NCBI RefSeq assembly: GCF_049116555.1
Contig: NZ_JAGDYT010000001.1
Location: 62,001 to 126,000 of the forward strand
DNA: 64,000 bases
Direction of reading: 5' to 3'
Source of the DNA: Maricaulis maris_C
GTDB taxonomy: Bacteria > Pseudomonadota > Alphaproteobacteria > Caulobacterales > Maricaulaceae
Part shown: in pieces, positions 17,321 through 25,017 of the stretch
Position numbering within the stretch: position 1 is the stretch's first letter
Layout of the letters: every line of letters starts with the position of its first letter
Notes under the pieces: generated by a model
What the model saw: only the letters and a program-made list of their open reading frames with translations
What the model was told of the DNA's origin: nothing
The model's database searches: none
Translations under genes and position numbers: made by a program

Positions 17321-18151
17321 ATGTCCATGTTCAGCCTGGCGGGCAAGACCGCCCTTGTTACCGGAGCAGGTTCCGGCATTGGGCGTGCGTCAGCCCTCCT
17401 CTTCGCCGAAGCGGGTGCCCGGGTCCTGGCCTGTGACAAATCCGAGGCCGTGGGCGAGACTGTCGAGGCGATTGTCGCGGCTGGCGGCGAGGCGCGCGCA
17501 CGTGTGATGGATGCCGGTGTCGAGGCTGATGTAATCGACGCCATTGCCGAGGCTGTTGAGGCTTTTGGCAGGCTTGACGTCATCTACGCCAATGCCGGGA
17601 TTACGGGCGGGTTGCCCGGGTTTTTCGACACAACTGTCGAAACCTGGGCGGAGGTGCTCCGTGTCAATCTGATCGGACCATTTCTCGCAATCAAGCATGG
17701 CGCGCCGGCGCTGATGAAGTCCGGTGGCGGTTCAATCATCTGTACCGCATCAGTCGCCGGGTTGCGCTATGGCGCCGGTCCGGTCGCCTACTCCGCGTCC
17801 AAGGCCGGGGTGATCAATCTGGTTCAGCACGCCTGCCAGAGCCTGGTCGGGTCAGGCATACGCGTGAACGCGATCTGCCCGGGTCTGACCGAAACCGGAA
17901 TGACGAAGCCACTTTATGACCATGCCCGTGCCGCGGGGAAGGAGGGCCGGATCGGTCAGCTCAATCCGCTCCAGCGTGGCGGCTTGCCGGAGGAGATTGC
18001 GGCGACGGCACTCTTCCTCGCATCGCCGGCATCCAGCTATGTCGATGGACAGGCAATCGCGGTTGATGGCGGATTGTCGGCTTCACACCCGGTCGCGCCC
18101 TCGACCCAGTTGGCGGCTCATGCCGCCCTCGACGCCCTCAAGGATGATTGA
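17321..18151 (+). CDS. Short-chain dehydrogenase/reductase
   Basis: 276-residue classical SDR. NAD(P) is bound by TGAGSGIG (14-21) and NAG (91-93), and the catalytic Ser144, Tyr157 and Lys161 (YSASK) are present. The C-terminal PGLTETGM and DGG segments complete the fold. It oxidises or reduces an alcohol/ketone, plausibly a hydroxyacyl-CoA of this catabolic island. ATG at 17321 is preceded by AGGGGGG; a GTG overlapping the upstream stop would add 15 residues and is less likely. The last base overlaps the thioesterase start. Confidence 0.92.
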   Translation: MSMFSLAGKTALVTGAGSGIGRASALLFAEAGARVLACDKSEAVGETVEAIVAAGGEARARVMDAGVEADVIDAIAEAVEAFGRLDVIYANAGITGGLPGFFDTTVETWAEVLRVNLIGPFLAIKHGAPALMKSGGGSIICTASVAGLRYGAGPVAYSASKAGVINLVQHACQSLVGSGIRVNAICPGLTETGMTKPLYDHARAAGKEGRIGQLNPLQRGGLPEEIAATALFLASPASSYVDGQAIAVDGGLSASHPVAPSTQLAAHAALDALKDD

Positions 18152-18927
18152 TGTCCCTTCCGCAAATCCTCGCCAATGCCCGCGCCGGAGGCGGCGAATT
18201 GACGGCGCAAATCCCTGACACCTGGATGCAGGGTCGAACCGCTTATGGCGGGCTGACCGCGGCGATAGCCCTCGAGGCGGCGCTTCGCTCCCAGCCGGAT
18301 TTGCCGCCCCTGCGGTCGACGCAGATTGCCTTTGTTGGGCCCCTGTCCGGAGAAGTCACGGTCAAGACCGAGTTGTTGCGTCGCGGTCGGACCGCAGCCT
18401 TCATCGAGGCGAATGTCTATGGTGATGGCAAGCTCGGGCTAAAGGCGCTCTTCGTCTTCATGATCGGGCTGGAGTCCAGCATCGATTACGCGGAGACGAC
18501 GAGACCTGAGGTCCCGGACTTTGCCGAGGCTGCACCGGCCAGGGCCAATCCCGATCCGAAATTCTTCACCAATAACCTGATCTATCGTCACGGCCTGCCA
18601 ATCGAGCACCGCCACACGCCTGACTTCTTGCGGTGGGTTCGCCTGAAGGAGCGCGACGGGCTCCACCCGATGGTGGAATTGATGGCAATCGGCGACGCGC
18701 TGCCACCGGCAGCCATGGCGCTGTTTGAAAAACCGGGCCCAATCAGCTCGATGAGCTGGCAGATCAATCTGCTCAATGCCGAGCCGGTCACCACGGATGG
18801 CTGGTGGCTCAGCCGTTCGACGGCGGATCTGGCGCGGCATGGCTCGTCGAGTCAGATCATGCAGGTCTGGAATGCCGACCGCGAGCTCGTCATCACCGGC
18901 ATGCAGAGCGTGGCGATCTTCGTCTGA
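18151..18927 (+). CDS. Acyl-CoA thioesterase family protein (double hotdog)
   Basis: 258 residues resembling TesB-like thioesterase domains. An N-terminal hotdog has MQGRTAYGGLTAAIAL (residues 20-35) and the STQIAFVGPLSG segment. The C-terminal hotdog has SMSWQINLLN and a conserved WWLSR segment. It probably hydrolyses an acyl-CoA, the second such enzyme of this island. The start overlaps the SDR stop (TGATG), so translation is coupled. It is convergent with the acyl-CoA synthetase gene, with 40 bp between and no clear terminator. Confidence 0.8.
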   Translation: MSLPQILANARAGGGELTAQIPDTWMQGRTAYGGLTAAIALEAALRSQPDLPPLRSTQIAFVGPLSGEVTVKTELLRRGRTAAFIEANVYGDGKLGLKALFVFMIGLESSIDYAETTRPEVPDFAEAAPARANPDPKFFTNNLIYRHGLPIEHRHTPDFLRWVRLKERDGLHPMVELMAIGDALPPAAMALFEKPGPISSMSWQINLLNAEPVTTDGWWLSRSTADLARHGSSSQIMQVWNADRELVITGMQSVAIFV

Positions 18928-18967
18928 GCCAATCGACGAACGGGGCAAGTCCCGCCGCGCCCGCTAT

Positions 18968-20731
18968 TCAGGTCTTGTCTGCCTCGAACAGGGCTTTCAG
19001 GTCGGTTTTCACGATCTTTCCATTGGCGTTGCGCGGCAGCGTCCCTTCCACGAACAGGATGCGGACCGGTGTCTTGAAGATGGCGAGGCGTTCGCGAACC
19101 CAGGCTTTGAGCTCGTCTTCACTGGCATTCTCCCCGGGGGCGAGATGAATGACGGCGGCCGGCTCCTCGCCAAGTGTGCGGTGTGGCAAGCCGATCAGGG
19201 CAGCATCGGTGACGGCGGGGTGCTCATAGAGGATATTCTCGACCTCGGTCGAATAGATGTTCTCTCCGCCCCGAATGATCATGTCCTTGGCGCGATCGAC
19301 GATGAAGCAGAAGCCCTCTTCGTCCATGCGGGCCAGATCGCCGGTGCGGATCCACCCGTTGATGAAGGTCTCGGCCGTTGCCTCCGGATTATTCCAGTAG
19401 CCGGCAACGATCTGAGGGCCGCGGGCCCATAATTCACCGACCTCGCCGACCGGTAATTCGCAGCTGCCATCAGGCGACATGATCTTGATATCCGATACGG
19501 CCACGGGCGGACCGCAACTGTCCGGTCGGTTGAGATAGTCCTCCGACGAGTGGCTCGTCACGGTGGCAGAGGTCTCGGTCATGCCCCAGCCATTGCCCGG
19601 CAGGGCGCCGAAAACCGTCTTGATCTTGCGGACCAGGTCCGGGGCCGAGGGCGCGCCACCATAGGCGATCGCCTCGAGAGAGGAGAGGTCGTATTTCTCG
19701 CGATCGGGATGTTCGATCAGCTGCCAGGCGATGGTTGGCACGCCGCCTGTCGTATTGACCTTCTCCCGTTCGATGATCTGGAAGGCCTGGACGACATCCC
19801 ATCTGGGCATGAAGACCATGCTGTGGCCGGCGAAGATCGCTCCCATCAGGCCGGCATTGCAGGCAGTGACATGGAAAAGCGGGATCACGGTCAGCATGAC
19901 TTTCGGTGTCGGCGCCGGAGGAGCCTCTCCACGCCTGAGGCAGGCCCGTGCTGCTGCATAAGCGGACGACAGGATATTGGTCAGGATATTGCGATGGGTG
20001 CCCAGTGCCCCCTTGGGATTGCCGGTCGTGCCACTGGTGTAGAAAATTGTGGCGGGATCGTCCGGCTCGATCCTGACGATTGGGAGGTCGCCATCGGGAA
20101 GACCGGCATATCGATCCGGTGTGCCGATCAGGTCTTCGAGCCGACGCGCCGGGTTTTCCGGTGCGCTGTCGCCGCGGCTGACCAGAATGTGCGCGAGGTC
20201 CGGCAGCATATCGACCTCCGGAGCGATGCGGGCCCAGCGCTCGGCGTCGCAGATCAGGGCCTTGGCACCGGAGTTGGTGAGGCCATAGCCGAGTTCCGCC
20301 CCCGTCCACCAGGCATTGAGGGGAACGATGATCGCTCCCAGACTCGTGACGGCAAAGAAAGCGATCGGCCATTCCGGCAGGTTTCGCATGGCGAGGCCGA
20401 CCCGGTCGCCCTTGCCAATGCCCATGGCGGCGAGCTCGGCAGCGAGGGCGCGCGTGGCCCGGAACCAGGCCTCATAGCTGACGCGCTCGTCGTTGTGGAT
20501 CGTGAAGGTCTGGTCGCCGTGGCCTCGCGCGTGGCGGGCCAGTTCGGCAAGACTGCCGAGGGCATGTTTCCAGGTCCGCGTTTCGACGCCGCGAATGGTG
20601 ACGGTGTCCATCGCGAACTTGGCGTCAGGTGCACACAGAAGCGCATTCGCCTGTTCCAGCGTGCAGGCCGGCCAGTCGGCTGGCGCAGGCAGATCGTCCG
20701 CCCCTGGGGCCGCTGTGTCCTGATTTTCCAT
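18968..20731 (-). CDS. Acyl-CoA synthetase (class I adenylate-forming enzyme)
   Basis: 587-residue AMP-binding enzyme that activates a carboxylic acid to its CoA thioester through an acyl-adenylate. Motifs in order: P-loop FYTSGTTGNPKG, A5 motif GWGMTETSA, A7-A8 motif RTGDLARMDEEGF, then RAKDMIIRGGENIYSTEVE, and the C-terminal catalytic Lys in PRNANGK. The best start is the ATG at 20731; two TTG codons lie three codons upstream. It is divergent from the enoyl-CoA hydratase/dehydrogenase gene and likely feeds that gene's pathway. Chain-length preference cannot be read. Confidence 0.93.
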   Translation of the reverse strand: MENQDTAAPGADDLPAPADWPACTLEQANALLCAPDAKFAMDTVTIRGVETRTWKHALGSLAELARHARGHGDQTFTIHNDERVSYEAWFRATRALAAELAAMGIGKGDRVGLAMRNLPEWPIAFFAVTSLGAIIVPLNAWWTGAELGYGLTNSGAKALICDAERWARIAPEVDMLPDLAHILVSRGDSAPENPARRLEDLIGTPDRYAGLPDGDLPIVRIEPDDPATIFYTSGTTGNPKGALGTHRNILTNILSSAYAAARACLRRGEAPPAPTPKVMLTVIPLFHVTACNAGLMGAIFAGHSMVFMPRWDVVQAFQIIEREKVNTTGGVPTIAWQLIEHPDREKYDLSSLEAIAYGGAPSAPDLVRKIKTVFGALPGNGWGMTETSATVTSHSSEDYLNRPDSCGPPVAVSDIKIMSPDGSCELPVGEVGELWARGPQIVAGYWNNPEATAETFINGWIRTGDLARMDEEGFCFIVDRAKDMIIRGGENIYSTEVENILYEHPAVTDAALIGLPHRTLGEEPAAVIHLAPGENASEDELKAWVRERLAIFKTPVRILFVEGTLPRNANGKIVKTDLKALFEADKT

Positions 20732-20775
20732 CCCCAACAAAATCCTGTTTCGGGTTTGCTGCCATATTTGCTAGA

Positions 20776-20791
20776 TCGACGATAGTGTCGA
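20776..20791. promoter_or_regulatory. Inverted repeat TCGAC-N6-GTCGA
   Basis: Five-base perfect arms lie close to the acyl-CoA synthetase start in the divergent control region. Possibly an operator; arms of this length occur by chance fairly often. Confidence 0.2.
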
Positions 20792-20894
20792 ACGATATTT
20801 ATCACAAGAGCTGCCCATCCCGCCCTAGCGCGGTCTGTGCTTGTCGACTATATCGAAGGCAGGGTATGTAGCGTTGTCAGCGCGTTGCGGACTG

Positions 20895-20911
20895 GTTTCA
20901 TACCGTGAAAC
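20895..20911. promoter_or_regulatory. Inverted repeat GTTTCA-N5-TGAAAC, candidate operator
   Basis: Six-base perfect arms with a 5-nt spacer, 46 bp before the ATG of the enoyl-CoA hydratase/dehydrogenase gene. The position suits a repressor site over the promoter or leader. The regulator is not identified. Confidence 0.35.
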
Positions 20912-20957
20912 ACGCCACTGGAACGCCCCGAAGTGGGCGGTAAAACAGGAGAACGGG

Positions 20958-22997
20958 ATGTCGGTTGTCACAACGCGCCAGGACGGGGACGTTCTCGTCG
21001 TCACCGCGAACAATCCGCCGGTCAATGCACTGGGTCAGGCCGTCCGAGCCGGGCTTGCCGAGGCAATGGAGAAGGCTGCCGCGGATGACTCGATCAAGGC
21101 GGTGGTGATTACGTGTGAGGGTCGGACTTTCTTCGCCGGCGCTGATATCACCGAGTTCGGCAAGCCGCCGGTCGGTCCGTCCCTTCCCGAGGTGATCGAT
21201 ACGATCGAGGCGAGCAAGAAGCCGGTGGTCGCGGCCATTCACGGCACCGCACTGGGTGGTGGTCTCGAAGTCGCGCTGGGCTGCCATTACCGGATCGCGG
21301 TCGCATCCGCCAAGCTCGGCCTGCCCGAAGTGAAACTTGGTCTTTTGCCGGGCGCCGGCGGAACGCAGCGCCTTCCGCGAGTGGTCGGCGTCGAGGCGGC
21401 CCTGCCCATGATCGTCAAGGGTGACCCAATTCCCGCCGCTGCGGCTGAGCGTATCGGTCTTGTCGACAAGCTTGTGGCCGATGATCAACTGGCAGAGAGC
21501 GGTGTGGCTTTCGCGAAGCGTGTGACCGGGTCGGACAGCCATCCGGTCTCCAGCGCGCGCGCCGACAAGATCGAGTCGGGTTTGGGCGACGAGTTCTTCG
21601 ACAATTTCCGCAAGACCGAGATGCGCCGTCTCAAGGGATTTGAAGCGCCGGAAGCCTGTATCCAGGCTGTCCGGGCGGCAGCCGAGATGCCGTTCGCGGA
21701 CGGCGTCAAAAAAGAGCGTGAGCTCTTTGGCAAGCTGGTGACCGGGACCCAGTCCCGGGCCTTGCGCCATGTCTTCTTTGCCGAGCGCGCGGCTAGCAAG
21801 ATCGATGACATTCCGGCCGAGACGCCGGTTTTACCGATCAATCGCGTCGGCATTCTGGGCGCGGGCACGATGGGCGGCGGCATCGCCATGAATTTCCTGT
21901 CGGCCGGTATTCCGGTGACCCTTCTCGAGCGCGAACAGGAAGCGCTCGATCGTGGTGTGTCCATTATTCGCAAGAATTATGAGCGCTCCGCCGCACGCGG
22001 CAAGTTCACAGCCGAACAGGTCGAGCAATGTATGGGTCGCCTGACCCCGACGCTCGAGATGGAGGATCTGGCGAATAGCGATCTGGTGATCGAGGCGGTG
22101 TTCGAGAATATGGATGTGAAGAAAGAGGTCTTCACCAAGCTGGACGCGATCGTGAAGTCGGGCGCTATTCTCGCTTCCAATACTTCCTATCTGAATGTCG
22201 ACGAGATGGCGGCAGTCACCACCCGGCCTGACCATGTGCTGGGCCTGCACTTCTTCTCCCCCGCCAATGTCATGCGCTTGCTGGAGATTGTGCGCGCCGC
22301 GAAGACTGCCCCGGCGGTGCTGAAAACGGCGATGGCATTGTCCAAGAAGATCGGCAAGGTCGCAGTGGTTTCCGGAGTCTGTCACGGCTTTATCGGCAAC
22401 CGTATGCTGTCCCCGCGTCAGCAGGCGGCCAATGCCATGCTGATGCAGGGCATCAAGCCCTGGGACGTCGACAATTCGCTGACCGATTTCGGCATGCCGA
22501 TGGGGCCGTTCCAGATGGCCGACCTGGCTGGCCTGGATCTCGGCTGGAGCCGGGAGACCTCCAACAGCGAAACCATTCGCGATGTCCTGTGCGAGCGTGA
22601 TCGTCGTGGTCAGAAGACGGGCAAGGGCTTCTATGACTATGATGAAAACCGTCGCCGGACGCCGTCCGCCGAGGTCGAGGAAATCATAGCCGGCTTTGTC
22701 GCCAAGGCCGGCGAAACGCCGCAATCCCATTCAGCCGAGGAAATTCGCAATCGTCTGCTCTTCCCGATGGTGAATGAAGGCGCGAAAATACTCGCGGAAG
22801 GCATGGCCCAGCGTGCTTCGGACATCGATACCGTCTGGATCAATGGCTATGGTTGGCCAGCCTATACAGGCGGGCCGATGTTCTGGGCGGATATGATTGG
22901 TCTCGACGTTGTCGTCGAAGGACTGAAAAGCTTTGGGTACGAGGTTTCGCCCTATCTCGCTGACAAAGCGGCCAAGGGTGATCGGTTCAACGGCTAG
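20958..22997 (+). CDS. fadB: Fused enoyl-CoA hydratase / 3-hydroxyacyl-CoA dehydrogenase (FadB/FadJ-like)
   Basis: 679-residue trifunctional-type beta-oxidation enzyme. The crotonase domain holds the oxyanion motif FFAGADITEFG (58-68) and catalytic Glu104 (GGGLEVALG) and Glu124 (GLPEVKLG). The NAD-binding dehydrogenase domain begins at VGILGAGTMGGGIAMNF (about residue 297), with the catalytic His in GLHFFSPANVMRLLE; two C-terminal dehydrogenase domains follow. The length is close to peroxisomal/monomeric forms. The start at 20958 has ACAGGAG; an upstream in-frame reading is not supported. No thiolase follows directly; the thiolase genes are at the other end of the island. Confidence 0.94.
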   Translation: MSVVTTRQDGDVLVVTANNPPVNALGQAVRAGLAEAMEKAAADDSIKAVVITCEGRTFFAGADITEFGKPPVGPSLPEVIDTIEASKKPVVAAIHGTALGGGLEVALGCHYRIAVASAKLGLPEVKLGLLPGAGGTQRLPRVVGVEAALPMIVKGDPIPAAAAERIGLVDKLVADDQLAESGVAFAKRVTGSDSHPVSSARADKIESGLGDEFFDNFRKTEMRRLKGFEAPEACIQAVRAAAEMPFADGVKKERELFGKLVTGTQSRALRHVFFAERAASKIDDIPAETPVLPINRVGILGAGTMGGGIAMNFLSAGIPVTLLEREQEALDRGVSIIRKNYERSAARGKFTAEQVEQCMGRLTPTLEMEDLANSDLVIEAVFENMDVKKEVFTKLDAIVKSGAILASNTSYLNVDEMAAVTTRPDHVLGLHFFSPANVMRLLEIVRAAKTAPAVLKTAMALSKKIGKVAVVSGVCHGFIGNRMLSPRQQAANAMLMQGIKPWDVDNSLTDFGMPMGPFQMADLAGLDLGWSRETSNSETIRDVLCERDRRGQKTGKGFYDYDENRRRTPSAEVEEIIAGFVAKAGETPQSHSAEEIRNRLLFPMVNEGAKILAEGMAQRASDIDTVWINGYGWPAYTGGPMFWADMIGLDVVVEGLKSFGYEVSPYLADKAAKGDRFNG

Positions 22998-23032
22998 GAC
23001 CGGCAGCACCAACACGCTGACAGGGGCGGGCC

Positions 23033-24208
23033 CTATTCCTTTCCGGGACCGCTCCATCCTTTCCGGCGCAATTCGGCCTTCACGGCCTCAGTGTGTTCGC
23101 CGAGGCCGGGCGCGCGCGTTGTCGCGCCTGTCTCGCTGTCTGACATGCGGATCGGCGAGCGCAGACCGGGGATGCCTTCCGACTGGATCTTCAGGCCACG
23201 GGCCTGGACTTGTGGATCCTGGAAGGCCTCGCCGATTGTATTGATCGGGCCGGCAGGGACACCATTGGTTTCAAGCATCGCCAGCGCGTCCTCGCGTGAC
23301 ATGAGGATGAGCTTGTCCGCCATCACGGCGGCGAGGTCTGCCCGGTTGCCGACGCGCTGGGCATTGGTCTTGTTGGTCTCGCGAATGGCCGCGTCAAGCT
23401 CCAGGGCCCGGCTCAACCGGTCGAACTGGCTGTCATTGCCGCAGGCGATGATGATGTGCCCGTTCGAACAGGCAAACTCCTGGTAGGGTACGATGGAGGG
23501 GTGGGCATTGCCGATACGGCGGGGCGGCGTGCCCGTGGCAAAATAGTTCATTGCCTGATTGCCCAACACGCCGATCATCGAATCGAGCAACGCCATGTCG
23601 ATGAATTGCCCGCGCCCTGTGCGCTCCCGCTGCGCGAGCGCAGCCTGAATGGCGATCGTGGCATACAGGCCGGTGAAGACATCGGCGAAGGCGACGCCGA
23701 GGCGCTGGGGCGGGCCATCGGCCTCGCCGGTGATGTCCATTACGCCGCTCATGGCCTGGATGGCGAGGTCATAACCGGCCCGATGAGCATAGGGACCGGT
23801 CTGGCCAAATCCTGTAACCGAGCAATAAACCAGACGCGGGTGCTCGGCGACGAGACTGGCATGGTCGAGCCCGAATTTCTCCAGCCCGCCAACCTTGAAA
23901 TTCTCGACCACGACATCGGCGTCGGCGATGAGCGCGCGAACGAAGTCGAGATCCTCCGCCTTTCGGAAGTCTGCGGTGACCGAGCGTTTGCCGCGATTGC
24001 AGGAATGGTAATAGGCCGCCGATCGCCCGCTTTCATGATCGATCCAGGGCGGGCCCCAGCTGCGGGTGTCGTCGCCGGCCGGGCTTTCCACCTTGATCAC
24101 GTCGGCGCCGAGATCAGCGAGGGTCTGTCCAACCCAGGGGCCGGCCAGGATGCGGGCGAGCTCGACCACTTTCAGGCCGGCCAGCGCGCGATCCGGCGCG
24201 GACCTCAT
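23033..24208 (-). CDS. Class III (CaiB/BaiF) CoA transferase
   Basis: 391 residues of the family III CoA-transferase fold: VVELARILAGPWVGQTLADLG (14-34), the VENFKVGG loop (101-108) and probable catalytic Asp176 in GVAFADVFTGLYA. It moves CoA from one acyl-CoA to another acid, activating a substrate without ATP. It overlaps the MarR gene by 4 bp (ATGA), so both are one transcript, with the regulator first. It is convergent with the hydratase/dehydrogenase gene, 35 bp apart. Substrate unknown; racemases of the same fold are an alternative. Confidence 0.9.
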   Translation of the reverse strand: MRSAPDRALAGLKVVELARILAGPWVGQTLADLGADVIKVESPAGDDTRSWGPPWIDHESGRSAAYYHSCNRGKRSVTADFRKAEDLDFVRALIADADVVVENFKVGGLEKFGLDHASLVAEHPRLVYCSVTGFGQTGPYAHRAGYDLAIQAMSGVMDITGEADGPPQRLGVAFADVFTGLYATIAIQAALAQRERTGRGQFIDMALLDSMIGVLGNQAMNYFATGTPPRRIGNAHPSIVPYQEFACSNGHIIIACGNDSQFDRLSRALELDAAIRETNKTNAQRVGNRADLAAVMADKLILMSREDALAMLETNGVPAGPINTIGEAFQDPQVQARGLKIQSEGIPGLRSPIRMSDSETGATTRAPGLGEHTEAVKAELRRKGWSGPGKE

Positions 24209-24675
24209 TGCGTGATTTCGCCGGTATCGAGGAAGGGCGCAGCATCGAGCCCTTCGGCGTCCATCAGCTCGGCAATTCTTTGCAGTGAGGCAATCAGCAT
24301 ATTCTGTTCCCAGGGCTGCAATTCGCGAAAGGAGCGCAGGAAGCCTGCCTGGAGAAGCTCCGGGGCATTCTCACCGGCCGCGCGACCAGTGTCGGTCAAT
24401 CGGGCCATAACCACGCGCTTGTCTGTGTCGCTCTTCACGCGTTCCACCAGTCCGGCCTGGGTCAAACGATCAAGGATCGAGGTGATGGTCGCCTGGCTGA
24501 GCGACACGGCTCGCGCAATGGCGCTGGGCGATAAATCCCCCTGTTTACTGAGTGTATGGATCACGACCAGCTGCGGGGCGGTAAGCCCGGTTGCTTTGAC
24601 CAGCCGTTTGGATTGCAGATCAATGGCGCGGGTAATGCGCCGGAGGGCCACAAGGATTTCGTCGTGATCGCTCAT
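24205..24675 (-). CDS. MarR-family transcriptional regulator
   Basis: 156 residues with the MarR winged helix: helices LTAPQLVVIHTLSK and SPSAIARAVSLSQATITS, then the wing VERVKSDTDKRVVMARLT. It is probably a dimeric repressor of its own operon with the CoA transferase, and perhaps of the divergent TonB receptor gene. ATG at 24675 gives normal MarR length; a longer reading adds 27 unrelated residues. The ligand is presumably an acyl-CoA or aromatic acid (inference from context). Confidence 0.9.
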   Translation of the reverse strand: MSDHDEILVALRRITRAIDLQSKRLVKATGLTAPQLVVIHTLSKQGDLSPSAIARAVSLSQATITSILDRLTQAGLVERVKSDTDKRVVMARLTDTGRAAGENAPELLQAGFLRSFRELQPWEQNMLIASLQRIAELMDAEGLDAAPFLDTGEITQ

Positions 24676-25017
24676 GTGCGTCGCCTGTTTCGTTCTGCCT
24701 TTTGATTTATCGCTAGCCTTGCCGCATTCCAACAGGTTTGCGCGGGTCGCGTGCAATTCATCTGTTTCGATCTCGAAGAAGCAAAGCCGGCCACGTTGAG
24801 AGCAAAATGAAACCGGATTTCGATGTGTCCTGTCGCATTCTTGTAACGGTAGATGTTTTTCCTTGTTTATTCAGAGATTTAAAATTTTCCAGAAGCGAGT
24901 CCCGTGCTGATCGGTCTTTCGAGCTGAAAGTTTCAACTCAAAGCATGCTGGCCAGCGCGTACCGGAATCTCTACACAGCCCTTCAACCGTAACGCCACAA
25001 GGGACTGTCACCACGTC
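24676..25017. other. Divergent intergenic region, MarR operon / TonB receptor
   Basis: About 340 bp with no credible gene. It becomes markedly AT-rich between about 24835 and 24900, where the receptor promoter probably lies, though I could not choose one clear -35/-10 pair. No strong palindrome was found. Confidence 0.55.
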
